Shown: one piece after another, positions 1 to 5,595 of the stretch
How the letters are laid out: each line of letters begins with the position of its first letter
Numbering within the stretch: position 1 is the first letter of the stretch
Assembly (NCBI GenBank): GCA_910578305.1
Contig: CAJTQH010000035.1
Span: 2,494 to 8,088 of the forward strand
Reading direction: 5' to 3'
Origin: an uncultured Muribaculaceae bacterium
GTDB lineage: Bacteria; Bacteroidota; Bacteroidia; Bacteroidales; Muribaculaceae
Length of the DNA: 5,595 nt
Translations under genes and position numbers: made by a program
Notes under the pieces: model-generated
Told to the model about the DNA's origin: nothing
Databases searched by the model: none
What the model saw: the letters and a program-made list of their open reading frames with translations, nothing else

Positions 1-927
1 GAGTAGCGTGAGTATGTCGCCTACATATGAGTCGAGCCGGCTTATCATTGCTGCAAACTGGGCATGTGTGTGAGTGGTGGCATTGTAGCGCGAGCCTTCT
101 TGTCCGGGCCATGACGGGTCGTCGGTAAACTGACGTCGGTAGCGGTCTACGATTGAGTCGTCGGGCTGCACCAGTTCCGCATGCGGCAAGGTGTAGGTCA
201 GTATGCCGAAAAACGGTCTGTCGGCCGACTGGCTTTCGATCCAGTCCATGGCTTTGCGATGTATCATATCGGCCGAGTACTGTGGTCGCTTGTAGTAGTC
301 GGGACCAAACATAGGATACTTCACGTTTTCTTCAAGCACCTCGCGTACTGTGGCCGTGTCGCCGGCCTTGCGGCTGAATCGGTTGAGGAAGTTAGGGTAG
401 TAGAGATGGGCCTGGAACTGACAGATGTAACCGTAAAATTCATCTATTCCGCGTGTTTCAGGTACAGATGGCGAGCCTTCGTATCCGCCAGCCCATTTGC
501 CGAACATGCCTGTGGTGTATCCTCTATCCTTGAATATCTCGGGAAGTACTACATGGGCGGTATCGTAGGGATGCTGACCCACTACGGCATAGTCGTCGTT
601 GATGCCGTAGCGCACTGTGGGTGCGTCGCGCCAGTATTCTTTGTTTCCGCGCACCTCGCAGTGTCCGGAGTGCTGTCCGGTCATGAGCGATGCTCTCGAC
701 GGCGCGCTCACCGGACTTCCGGCATATGCTTGTGTAAACAGCATGCCTTCCGAAGCCATGCTGTCGATGCGTGGTGTGGATATATATGGTTGGCCGTAGC
801 ATCCGAGGTCGCCGTAGCCCATGTCGTCGCACATGATGTATATCACGTTGGGAGGCTGCGGAGTCCGTGCAGCAGTTACCGCTGCTGCGGCACTGCCAGC
901 AGCCAGTATGATGTTTCGATATTTCAT
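1..927 (-). CDS. Secreted Ser-type sulfatase (arylsulfatase-like), N-terminal 309 residues, truncated by window edge
   Basis: This protein is predicted to hydrolyse sulfate esters outside the cytoplasm, probably on sulfated glycans; the substrate cannot be read from sequence. The ATG at 925-927 gives a basic start (MKYR) and a hydrophobic Ala-rich segment to about residue 20, a cleavable signal peptide with no lipobox Cys. The metal-binding pair D34-D35 lies in MCDDMGYGD. The sulfatase signature SAPSRASLMTG (74-84) puts Ser, not Cys, at the formylglycine position (S74), so it would need an anaerobic sulfatase-maturing radical SAM enzyme, not encoded here. K144 is in GKWAGG, which has no His two residues after the Lys. 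FYGYICQFQAHLYYP (164-178) and LPHAEL (H249) are typical of one arylsulfatase subgroup. Family members are usually about 450-550 residues, so roughly the last third is missing. It follows the phosphatase-like gene by 70 bp. The fold call is very secure, the substrate unknown. Confidence 0.95.
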   Translation of the reverse strand, partial: MKYRNIILAAGSAAAAVTAARTPQPPNVIYIMCDDMGYGDLGCYGQPYISTPRIDSMASEGMLFTQAYAGSPVSAPSRASLMTGQHSGHCEVRGNKEYWRDAPTVRYGINDDYAVVGQHPYDTAHVVLPEIFKDRGYTTGMFGKWAGGYEGSPSVPETRGIDEFYGYICQFQAHLYYPNFLNRFSRKAGDTATVREVLEENVKYPMFGPDYYKRPQYSADMIHRKAMDWIESQSADRPFFGILTYTLPHAELVQPDDSIVDRYRRQFTDDPSWPGQEGSRYNATTHTHAQFAAMISRLDSYVGDILTLL

Positions 928-967
928 AGTGTGTATAGTGACATTGCAGATGATAATGTGTCCGAAC

Positions 968-988
968 AGCCGGAGTCTGCATCCGGCT
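968..988 (-). other. Perfect 7-bp inverted repeat (RNA hairpin) between the phosphatase-like gene and the sulfatase gene
   Basis: The arms AGCCGGA and TCCGGCT pair perfectly around a 7-nt loop, 9 bp after the stop of the upstream gene and about 40 bp before the sulfatase ATG. No T-run follows on the minus strand (the next bases are GTTCGGACAC), so it is not a canonical intrinsic terminator. A competing TCCG/CGGA pairing (961-964 with 971-974) would exclude the longer stem. It may protect the 3' end of the upstream mRNA, attenuate read-through, or be incidental. I saw no TAnnTTTG promoter box in this spacer. Confidence 0.5.
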
Positions 989-997
989 TATATGGTG

Positions 998-2584
998 TTA
1001 GCGAATGTTGATTGAGTTGGTCGATGCGGCATTTGGCGCGCGAATGCGCAGAACACCTGCCACTGCCGTAGTCAGAGCGCGTGCGTCGACAGGGGTGTCG
1101 ATTTGTATGGCTGATACTCCCGGAGCGAGAATGAATGCGGGTATGCGGGTGGCGCTTGCGCGTTCGACAGCCGGTGTTCGACCCGGAGGCGCGCTTTCGT
1201 CGTCCACTATTTCCCAGCCGGGATTTATCTCTATGATCACGTCGCCGCAGTGGGCTATGGATGTGTTGCGCTTCGTGGCCTGCGGATTATCGCCGGCTCG
1301 CGAAGCTATAATGTCGTCGATGGTGTAGACTCCGCTCACACCGCTCATACGCGCCATGAAGTCGGCTACTTCGGTGCGGAAGTTGGCCAGGCTCAGGTTG
1401 CGGTCGGTTATGAGCTTGCGGTTGAGGTAGATGTGCCGGTTGTGGTAGCCCGTCACCCAGTCGGCATTGCCGTGCAGGGCCATGAGATACATCTCTAGCA
1501 GGTATGTGGCGCGTTTGACCGAAAACTCGCCGTGGGGTATCTGCCATCGGGGATCGTCGGGAGCCACTCCGCGGTCGGTAGGAAGGCCGGTGAGGAATAT
1601 GGAGGCATTGCCATGACCCGCCACGCGGTCTACAGCCGAGAACAGTCGCGCCAGATCGCGGTCGAGGCGCAGATATGCGTCCATCACCTCGGCACGTGTG
1701 GCACCGCTTGGACTGAGATTGTAGGCCAGGCATAGCATGTCGGTCTGCCGGTCGCGCCCCATGGCGGTCGATGTCATGAGGTCGATGGCCATGTCGGTGA
1801 TCTCTTTGTTGCCGAGCGGCGATGACTTGAAGTGGCGGTAGCGGTTTATGTCTTTGACCGGGAAATTTTTGCGGAACGGACGCGACTTCTCACCGCGCGA
1901 CAGCATGGGGTATGATGCCATGTCGAACATCGGAGTCCATTTCATGGTGTCGATGCGCGATTTCAGCGGTGTGTGGTAGTTGCGGTTGCTTACTGCGGCA
2001 GGCATGTCGCGGTAATATGTGGTCGAGGCCCAGTTGCCTGTGTGGTCGGTTATCCAGTAAGCTCCGTTGGCGGCATGTCCGGCGGAAATTATGGCCTGCT
2101 GCGGGTCGGCTGCGAGAGCATACACATATCCGTCGCCTTCGGAGTCGATGCGCACTTCGTCGGATATCGTCGACACGCGTATGGCTTTGGGCGAGTATGT
2201 CTCGTCGGTGAAGTTGCCTATTTTCTCTTTGTCGAGCAGTGTAGGCAGAGCCAGGTGGGTCTCCTGATCGTAGACAAGACGTGCGGGGATGCCGTTGACT
2301 GATGGAGATGCTCCGGTGTAGACAATGGCTGTGGCCGCCGTGGGGTCTATCCCCGGGCCGAAGTTGATGTCGGTCATTGTGATGCCCGAGTGCATCAGTC
2401 GCTTGAAGCCGCCTTCCGACAGCTGTGGGCGTAGCATGGTGAGGTAATCCTCGGTAAGGCCTTCCACCACTATGCCAACCACTATGGGAGTACGCTGTAC
2501 AGGCGGTGTCTGCGCGCCGACTGAAGAAGCTGTGCACAGCATGGCTGTGAGCATCATTCCCATCCGGCGCGATATTTCGCGCAT
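998..2584 (-). CDS. Secreted PafA-like alkaline-phosphatase-superfamily protein with degenerate active site (probable pseudoenzyme)
   Basis: The product is 528 residues, close to the size of PafA-type phosphatases. The ATG at 2582-2584 is preferred because it gives a clean signal peptide: n-region REISRR, hydrophobic core to about residue 22, likely cleavage near VGAQ. Fold landmarks are present in order: IVVGIVVEGLTEDYL (34-48), GGFKRLMHSG (58-67), VYTGASPSVNGI (88-99), SAGHAANGAYW (167-177), AYLRLDRDLARLF (303-315), and a C-terminal RIPAFILAPG (from 480). The catalytic landmarks are changed: the first metal-binding Asp (VVDQ in PafA) is E41, the nucleophile Thr aligns to P81 or needs a shift to T82, the D-x(3)-H metal site is lost in a shortened loop (NLSPSGATRA, 289-298), the ADHG motif reads TGLPTDRG (332-339), and the C-terminal metal His is not found. 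The alignment is from memory of PafA. The gene starts 1 bp after the DUF4105 gene ends. Annotation pipelines would probably call it alkaline phosphatase or type I phosphodiesterase; I think that activity is unlikely. Confidence 0.85.
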   Translation of the reverse strand: MREISRRMGMMLTAMLCTASSVGAQTPPVQRTPIVVGIVVEGLTEDYLTMLRPQLSEGGFKRLMHSGITMTDINFGPGIDPTAATAIVYTGASPSVNGIPARLVYDQETHLALPTLLDKEKIGNFTDETYSPKAIRVSTISDEVRIDSEGDGYVYALAADPQQAIISAGHAANGAYWITDHTGNWASTTYYRDMPAAVSNRNYHTPLKSRIDTMKWTPMFDMASYPMLSRGEKSRPFRKNFPVKDINRYRHFKSSPLGNKEITDMAIDLMTSTAMGRDRQTDMLCLAYNLSPSGATRAEVMDAYLRLDRDLARLFSAVDRVAGHGNASIFLTGLPTDRGVAPDDPRWQIPHGEFSVKRATYLLEMYLMALHGNADWVTGYHNRHIYLNRKLITDRNLSLANFRTEVADFMARMSGVSGVYTIDDIIASRAGDNPQATKRNTSIAHCGDVIIEINPGWEIVDDESAPPGRTPAVERASATRIPAFILAPGVSAIQIDTPVDARALTTAVAGVLRIRAPNAASTNSINIR

Positions 2585-2585
2585 G

Positions 2586-3818
2586 TTATTGCTGTTTTGG
2601 TCCTTTCGGTTCACGATAGATGTATATGTAGCTGAACGAGCGCAGAGCGCCGCTGAGTATTAGAGGCAGGAACGCCGGATTGATATATTGCATCCCTGCC
2701 ATGATGCAGATGGCGTAAGTGGCTATGGCTGCGAGGTTAAATCCATGGTAGACCGCGAGAGCCTTGCGGCAGCGGCGTAACCACACCAGCGCCGGCACGA
2801 TGAGGCACAGCGGATTGAGCCATAGTATGAGATAGTTGGGCGATGATGCCTCGTGGGTCGATACAAATACCAGGAAAGCTATGACGCAGCCTTCGATGCC
2901 GTAGACCAGAAATAGCGTGAAGTCCCACCATTGCGATGTGCGACGGTGCCGCATGTCGCGCCATGTAAGCAGCAGGCTCACGGCAAGCACTACTAAAGCC
3001 ACAGCCATTGGTGTGCGCCACCAAGGGGTGTGCGGCAGAATGGTGCCTTGAGCCGGGCCGTCGGCGAGTATGGCGGTGGAAGTCACAAGCGGCCGGGTGT
3101 CGATGCCGTGTCCAATGGTAGCTGTTGCCGCGAGCTGCCTGAGCACTTCTGGGGCAAAAGCTGTGGAACGGGTGTCGATCGGGTAGTCGATTCCGCTGCC
3201 AAGTGCTAAGTCGATGCCGAACTGATACCAAGGATAGCCTGCATGGAAGTGCTGCATTACATTGCGGAATGTGGTCGAAGCATCAAATTCGGCCAGACCG
3301 CACGGAATGTTGATGGAGTCGCCTATGGCGCGCTCAACTATACATAGGGGCCGGGTGGCGCAGTTGTCGAGCACGTAGTTGTAGCGATAGACGCGGTTGG
3401 CCGGCTGCAAGTTGTCGTTGACCAGCTCTACCACTTCGGCGGCCTGACGCGGGGTGAGGTTCAGAGTCTGTTCGGTGACTCGACGTCCGTCGTCGGCGTA
3501 TGCGGTAACAAAAGCCCGGGTAGGTATCAGCCCTACGCAATAGTCTGTCTCGCCCTTTACGAAGCGGTACACGAATCCGGGGGAGTTGAAGTCAAACAAT
3601 CCCCAGTTGGCCACGACATCCACACCGGCATATTGCAGGCGCAGTCCGGAATGCCCTTCAAGTTCGTATATTTCCGATCCCGGAGCACATGTGAGCAGGC
3701 TCACTGAGAGTGAGGTGTCGGTGGTGTCGGCAGGCGGTAGAATACGCTGTTGCGCCCTCATGGCCACATGAGCCATCAGGACGCACAGCAATAAGGTTAT
3801 GATTCGGACGAGCCTCAT
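2586..3818 (-). CDS. lnb: DUF4105/Lnb-type inner-membrane protein, probable lipoprotein N-acyltransferase
   Basis: In Bacteroides, Lnb is the enzyme that N-acylates the terminal Cys of diacylated lipoproteins, standing in for Lnt. This 410-residue protein has the family's layout. A hydrophobic N-terminus (about 3-20) works as signal peptide or anchor. A periplasmic DUF4105 domain (about 36-220) carries the conserved GHSGLRL (H56) and YNYVLDNCATR (C153), the likely catalytic His and Cys, plus NWGLFDFNSPGF (71-82) and FVKGETDY. About five hydrophobic helices follow: roughly 266-287, 300-320, 327-348, 355-374 and 376-392. The Arg-rich loops MRHRRTSQ and RRCRK fit cytoplasmic turns. The tail ends in a basic EPKGPKQQ. 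The ATG at 3816-3818 lies 9 bp after the galE stop, and the stop is 1 bp before the phosphatase-like ATG, so translational coupling is plausible. The domain assignment is secure; the Lnb function is inferred from domain layout and the His/Cys pair, and a paralogue with another role is possible. Confidence 0.82.
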   Translation of the reverse strand: MRLVRIITLLLCVLMAHVAMRAQQRILPPADTTDTSLSVSLLTCAPGSEIYELEGHSGLRLQYAGVDVVANWGLFDFNSPGFVYRFVKGETDYCVGLIPTRAFVTAYADDGRRVTEQTLNLTPRQAAEVVELVNDNLQPANRVYRYNYVLDNCATRPLCIVERAIGDSINIPCGLAEFDASTTFRNVMQHFHAGYPWYQFGIDLALGSGIDYPIDTRSTAFAPEVLRQLAATATIGHGIDTRPLVTSTAILADGPAQGTILPHTPWWRTPMAVALVVLAVSLLLTWRDMRHRRTSQWWDFTLFLVYGIEGCVIAFLVFVSTHEASSPNYLILWLNPLCLIVPALVWLRRCRKALAVYHGFNLAAIATYAICIMAGMQYINPAFLPLILSGALRSFSYIYIYREPKGPKQQ

Positions 3819-3827
3819 CGACAGTGC

Positions 3828-4865
3828 TTACATTATGCCGCGTTCGCGCAGCTTGCACTGCCATGCCCAAGCCGAACGCATAGTGTCGTCGAGCGTAGAG
3901 TCGGCAGTCCAGCCCAGTACGGTGTTGGCGTAAGAAGGATCGGCCCATACTTTTTCGATGTCACCTTCACGACGGCCCACAATCTTGTGGGGCACTTTCA
4001 CGCCGGTGGCGCTTTCAAAAGTGTTGATGAGTTCAAGCACAGAGGTGCCGCGTCCGGTGCCGAGGTTGAATATCTCGATTTTTTCTTCGGTGACGTCGTT
4101 GAGCATGCGTTCCACAGCCAGTACGTGAGCTTTGGCCAGATCCACTACGTTGATATAGTCGCGAATGCATGATCCGTCGGGGGTGTCGTAGTCGTTGCCA
4201 AACACACTCAGCTCCTTGCGTATGCCCATTGCGGTCTGGGTAAGGTAGGGGATGAGGTTCTGGGGCACGCCGTTGGGCAGTTCGCCTATCTCTGCACTGG
4301 GGTGTGCTCCAACGGGGTTGAAATAGCGCAGGATAACGCTCTTGAACGGAGCACCTGAGTTGATCACGTCGGTAATGATCTCTTCGGAGATCTGCTTTGT
4401 GTTGCCGTAGGGCGAAGTGGCTTTCTTGATGGGCGACTGTTCGGTAACGGGATTCACATCGGGCTCGCCGTAGACGGTACATGATGATGAAAACACGATG
4501 CCCTTCACGCCGTTTGGTCCCATGAGGTCGAGCAGGTTGAGCAGAGTGTTGAGGTTGTTGCGGTAATAGAGTATCGGTTTCTGCACCGATTCACCCACAG
4601 CCTTGCTTGCGGCGAAATTGATGATACCCTTGATGTCTGGATAGTCGGCAAAGAGTTTTTTCAGAGCCTCCATGTCGGTGCAGTCGGCCTCTACGAAGTC
4701 GGGGCGTATGCCGGTGATGCGTTCGATGCCGTCGAGCACATCGCGGTTGGAGTTTGACAGGTTGTCGATTATCACTACCGGATAACCGGCATTTTGAAGT
4801 TCCACCACAGTGTGGGAACCGATGTAGCCGGTGCCGCCGGTTACCAATATTCTGTCTTTTTTCAT
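3828..4865 (-). CDS. galE: UDP-glucose 4-epimerase GalE
   Basis: This cytoplasmic enzyme interconverts UDP-glucose and UDP-galactose (Leloir pathway; precursor supply for surface glycans). It is 345 residues, against 338 in E. coli, and complete. The NAD-binding TGGTGYIGSHT starts at residue 9 (G10, G13, G16). IDNLSNSNRDVL (33-44), FAASKAVGES (84-93) and FSSSCTVYGEP (125-135, catalytic Ser S128) follow, then the YxxxK pair in YGNTK (Y153, K157). NPVGAHPS (183-190) and GRREGDIEKVWADP (297-310) complete the UDP-sugar site, with R299 and D302 matching E. coli R292 and D295. The residue matching E. coli Tyr299 is V306, a smaller side chain that may widen the sugar pocket. The ATG at 4863-4865 is chosen because the NAD motif begins only 8 residues later; an in-frame TTG at 4926-4928 would add 21 unlikely residues and would sit inside the promoter. 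It is the first gene of the probable galE-lnb-phosphatase-like operon. Confidence 0.97.
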   Translation of the reverse strand: MKKDRILVTGGTGYIGSHTVVELQNAGYPVVIIDNLSNSNRDVLDGIERITGIRPDFVEADCTDMEALKKLFADYPDIKGIINFAASKAVGESVQKPILYYRNNLNTLLNLLDLMGPNGVKGIVFSSSCTVYGEPDVNPVTEQSPIKKATSPYGNTKQISEEIITDVINSGAPFKSVILRYFNPVGAHPSAEIGELPNGVPQNLIPYLTQTAMGIRKELSVFGNDYDTPDGSCIRDYINVVDLAKAHVLAVERMLNDVTEEKIEIFNLGTGRGTSVLELINTFESATGVKVPHKIVGRREGDIEKVWADPSYANTVLGWTADSTLDDTMRSAWAWQCKLRERGIM

Positions 4866-4895
4866 CGTGTTATGGATTTTGTGTAATTTTAAATG

Positions 4896-4928
4896 CAAAA
4901 ATAACAATTTTCTGCTAATTACAACCAA
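4896..4928 (-). promoter_or_regulatory. Bacteroidetes-type promoter for galE
   Basis: On the minus strand, TATTTTTG (4896-4903) matches the Bacteroidetes -7 consensus TAnnTTTG exactly. Two TTG words lie upstream, at 4922-4924 (18-bp spacer) and 4926-4928 (22-bp spacer), either of which could serve as the -33 element. Transcription would start near 4888-4891, leaving a short AT-rich leader of about 25 nt before the galE ATG with no Shine-Dalgarno sequence, as is common in this phylum. Confidence 0.65.
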
Positions 4929-5095
4929 TTACAATATTAATAAATCATGAAACATTGTTTTCTTTAAAGGCCTATAAAAGTCATTTAAAGTTTTAATAAC
5001 GAAGATCCGTTGTCGGAATTGTTTAGATTTCTCCGGGCTGTGCGGAATATGGATCCGAAATCAGTTGAGTAACTTTCAAAATGTTGCCTGTCAGT

Positions 5096-5103
5096 CAAAA
5101 ATA
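5096..5103 (-). promoter_or_regulatory. Second -7-like box TATTTTTG (possible distal promoter)
   Basis: The same octamer as in the galE promoter occurs here, again on the minus strand and exactly 200 bp upstream. A TTG or TTTG -33 word at 18-22 bp is not visible (the best is TTTTC near 5125-5129), so the box is weaker than the proximal one. If used, it would produce a leader of roughly 220 nt ahead of galE, or a short RNA of its own. Confidence 0.25.
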
Positions 5104-5138
5104 TTCCCGTTGGTAAAGTAAAGGAAAATGCTTGATGT

Positions 5139-5595
5139 TCAGGTGGTGAGCACTTTCATGCGGCACGCCGCGCAGTCGAAGTGCAGTCTGAAGCGCATCG
5201 GGCCTGATTGCAGATATAGTTCACCCGGCCATTCGCGGCCTTTGGGGGTGCGCAGGCAGCGTCCGTATTCGCGTCGCAGGCAGTAGCGGGTGGTCATCAC
5301 TATCATTCCGTCGGTTTCGGGCATCGACGACTCTACGGCCGGTTGTACTTCGGCGGCTCCATGGCTTCGGTAGAAGTCGAGCGCCATGCGGTTGGACACA
5401 TTGTCGTGATAGCTCAGAGCAGCACCTTGCGGAAGCGGAGCGTCCGGGAGTTCCTTGCGGCGGTAGTCGTAGCGGTGTGTGGCGGCTATGGCTCTGTCGA
5501 GCGCTTCGGTGGCGCTCCGGCGCAGTGACGCGAGCACAGAGCGTGGTATGAAGGCATTGCCTGCGGTGTCGGAGATGCCGGCCACGCGGTATATG
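5139..5595 (-). CDS. U32-family peptidase-like protein (RlhA/TrhP-type), C-terminal 151 residues, truncated by window edge
   Basis: This is the C-terminal end of a U32 (collagenase-like) protein; the frame stays open to the window edge, and full-length Bacteroidales members are roughly 600 residues. U32 proteins such as RlhA and TrhP act in hydroxylation of 23S rRNA or tRNA rather than as proven proteases. Visible features are FIPRSVLASLRRSATEAL (DUF3656-like), YHDNVSNRMALDFYRSHGA, and a Cys-rich tail: CLRREYGRC (fragment residues 105-113) and FDCAACRMKV (C141 and C144). The four cysteines (C105, C113, C141, C144) and the closing FDCxxCxMKV are a family trademark and could hold an iron-sulfur cluster, which is inference. 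The stop is TGA at 5139-5141. The gene lies 273 bp upstream of galE, on the same strand but probably in a separate transcription unit. Which subfamily it belongs to, and its RNA substrate, cannot be judged from this fragment. Confidence 0.88.
   Translation of the reverse strand, partial: IYRVAGISDTAGNAFIPRSVLASLRRSATEALDRAIAATHRYDYRRKELPDAPLPQGAALSYHDNVSNRMALDFYRSHGAAEVQPAVESSMPETDGMIVMTTRYCLRREYGRCLRTPKGREWPGELYLQSGPMRFRLHFDCAACRMKVLTT

Larger units (their letters stand above)
4866..5138. other. AT-rich intergenic region upstream of galE
   Basis: This 273-bp spacer separates the U32 gene stop from the galE start, the only long gap in the window, and is much more AT-rich than the genes. It holds the galE promoter, a second TATTTTTG box, two TTTAAAG words 21 bp apart (4963-4969 and 4984-4990), a short odd palindrome AAACATTGTTT (4950-4960), and a cluster of alternating TCCG/CGGA tetramers (5006-5057). 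I found no protein-coding frame, no tRNA and no stem followed by a T-run, so the terminator of the U32 gene is not obvious. Confidence 0.8.

Noticed and set aside
524..982. Minus-strand frame of 152 codons overlapping the start of the sulfatase
   Set aside because: It is an out-of-frame shadow rich in His, Arg and Ser with no motif; the sulfatase frame through the same bases carries the signal peptide and active site.
181..1011. Long plus-strand open frame (276 codons) opposite the sulfatase gene
   Set aside because: It is antisense to a secure sulfatase, shows no recognisable domain, and its composition is what reversed GC-rich codons give. The shorter plus-strand frames across 617-4172 and 5343-5528 are rejected for the same reason.
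2585..2614. GTG start ten codons upstream for the phosphatase-like gene
   Set aside because: It would overlap the DUF4105 gene by 29 bp and add a polar Asn-rich stretch before the signal peptide; the ATG at 2582-2584 gives a normal n-region.
4866..4928. TTG start 21 codons upstream for galE
   Set aside because: The extension lies inside the AT-rich promoter (overlapping TATTTTTG) and has no counterpart in GalE proteins, which begin just before the NAD motif.
5128..5286. Small plus-strand frame (52 codons) with an AGGA-like word before its ATG
   Set aside because: It lies mostly antisense to the conserved U32 C-terminus, has no motif, and Bacteroidetes starts rarely depend on such a ribosome-binding word.
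5139..5585. Reading the U32 fragment as a complete small protein starting at a GTG (5583-5585)
   Set aside because: The frame continues open to the window edge and the visible part is a typical C-terminal region, so the gene is truncated by the window rather than short.

Overview
The window reads as chromosomal DNA from a Bacteroidales bacterium, most likely Muribaculaceae-like. The genes are GC-rich and the one long spacer is AT-rich. A TTG / TAnnTTTG promoter of the Bacteroidetes kind precedes galE, and no clear Shine-Dalgarno sequence precedes any start. The gene content (Ser-type sulfatase, Lnb/DUF4105 protein, PafA-like protein, U32 protein) also fits that order. The family-level assignment is inference.

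All supportable genes lie on the minus strand, so transcription runs from right to left. From right to left they are: (1) the C-terminal part of a U32-family protein (5139-5595, cut by the window edge); (2) a 273-bp AT-rich spacer holding a good galE promoter, a second identical -7 box exactly 200 bp away, and several short repeats; (3) galE, UDP-glucose 4-epimerase (3828-4865); (4) a DUF4105/Lnb-type inner-membrane protein (2586-3818), a probable lipoprotein N-acyltransferase; (5) a secreted PafA-like alkaline-phosphatase-fold protein (998-2584) that appears to have lost most of its catalytic and metal-binding residues; (6) a 70-bp spacer with a perfect 7-bp-stem hairpin; (7) the first 309 residues of a secreted Ser-type sulfatase (1-927, running off the left edge).

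Genes 3 to 5 are packed with gaps of 9 bp and 1 bp and very probably form one operon from the galE promoter. The sulfatase may be a fourth member, separated by the hairpin. GalE supplies UDP-galactose (and possibly UDP-GalNAc) in the cytoplasm, while the three downstream products act in or beyond the inner membrane. A loose envelope or glycoconjugate theme is plausible but not proven.

The observation most worth following up is the apparent pseudoenzyme of the alkaline phosphatase superfamily, which starts 1 bp after the stop of the candidate lipoprotein N-acyltransferase gene. No mobile element, CRISPR array, tRNA or rRNA was seen. Long plus-strand frames exist but are shadows of the minus-strand genes.
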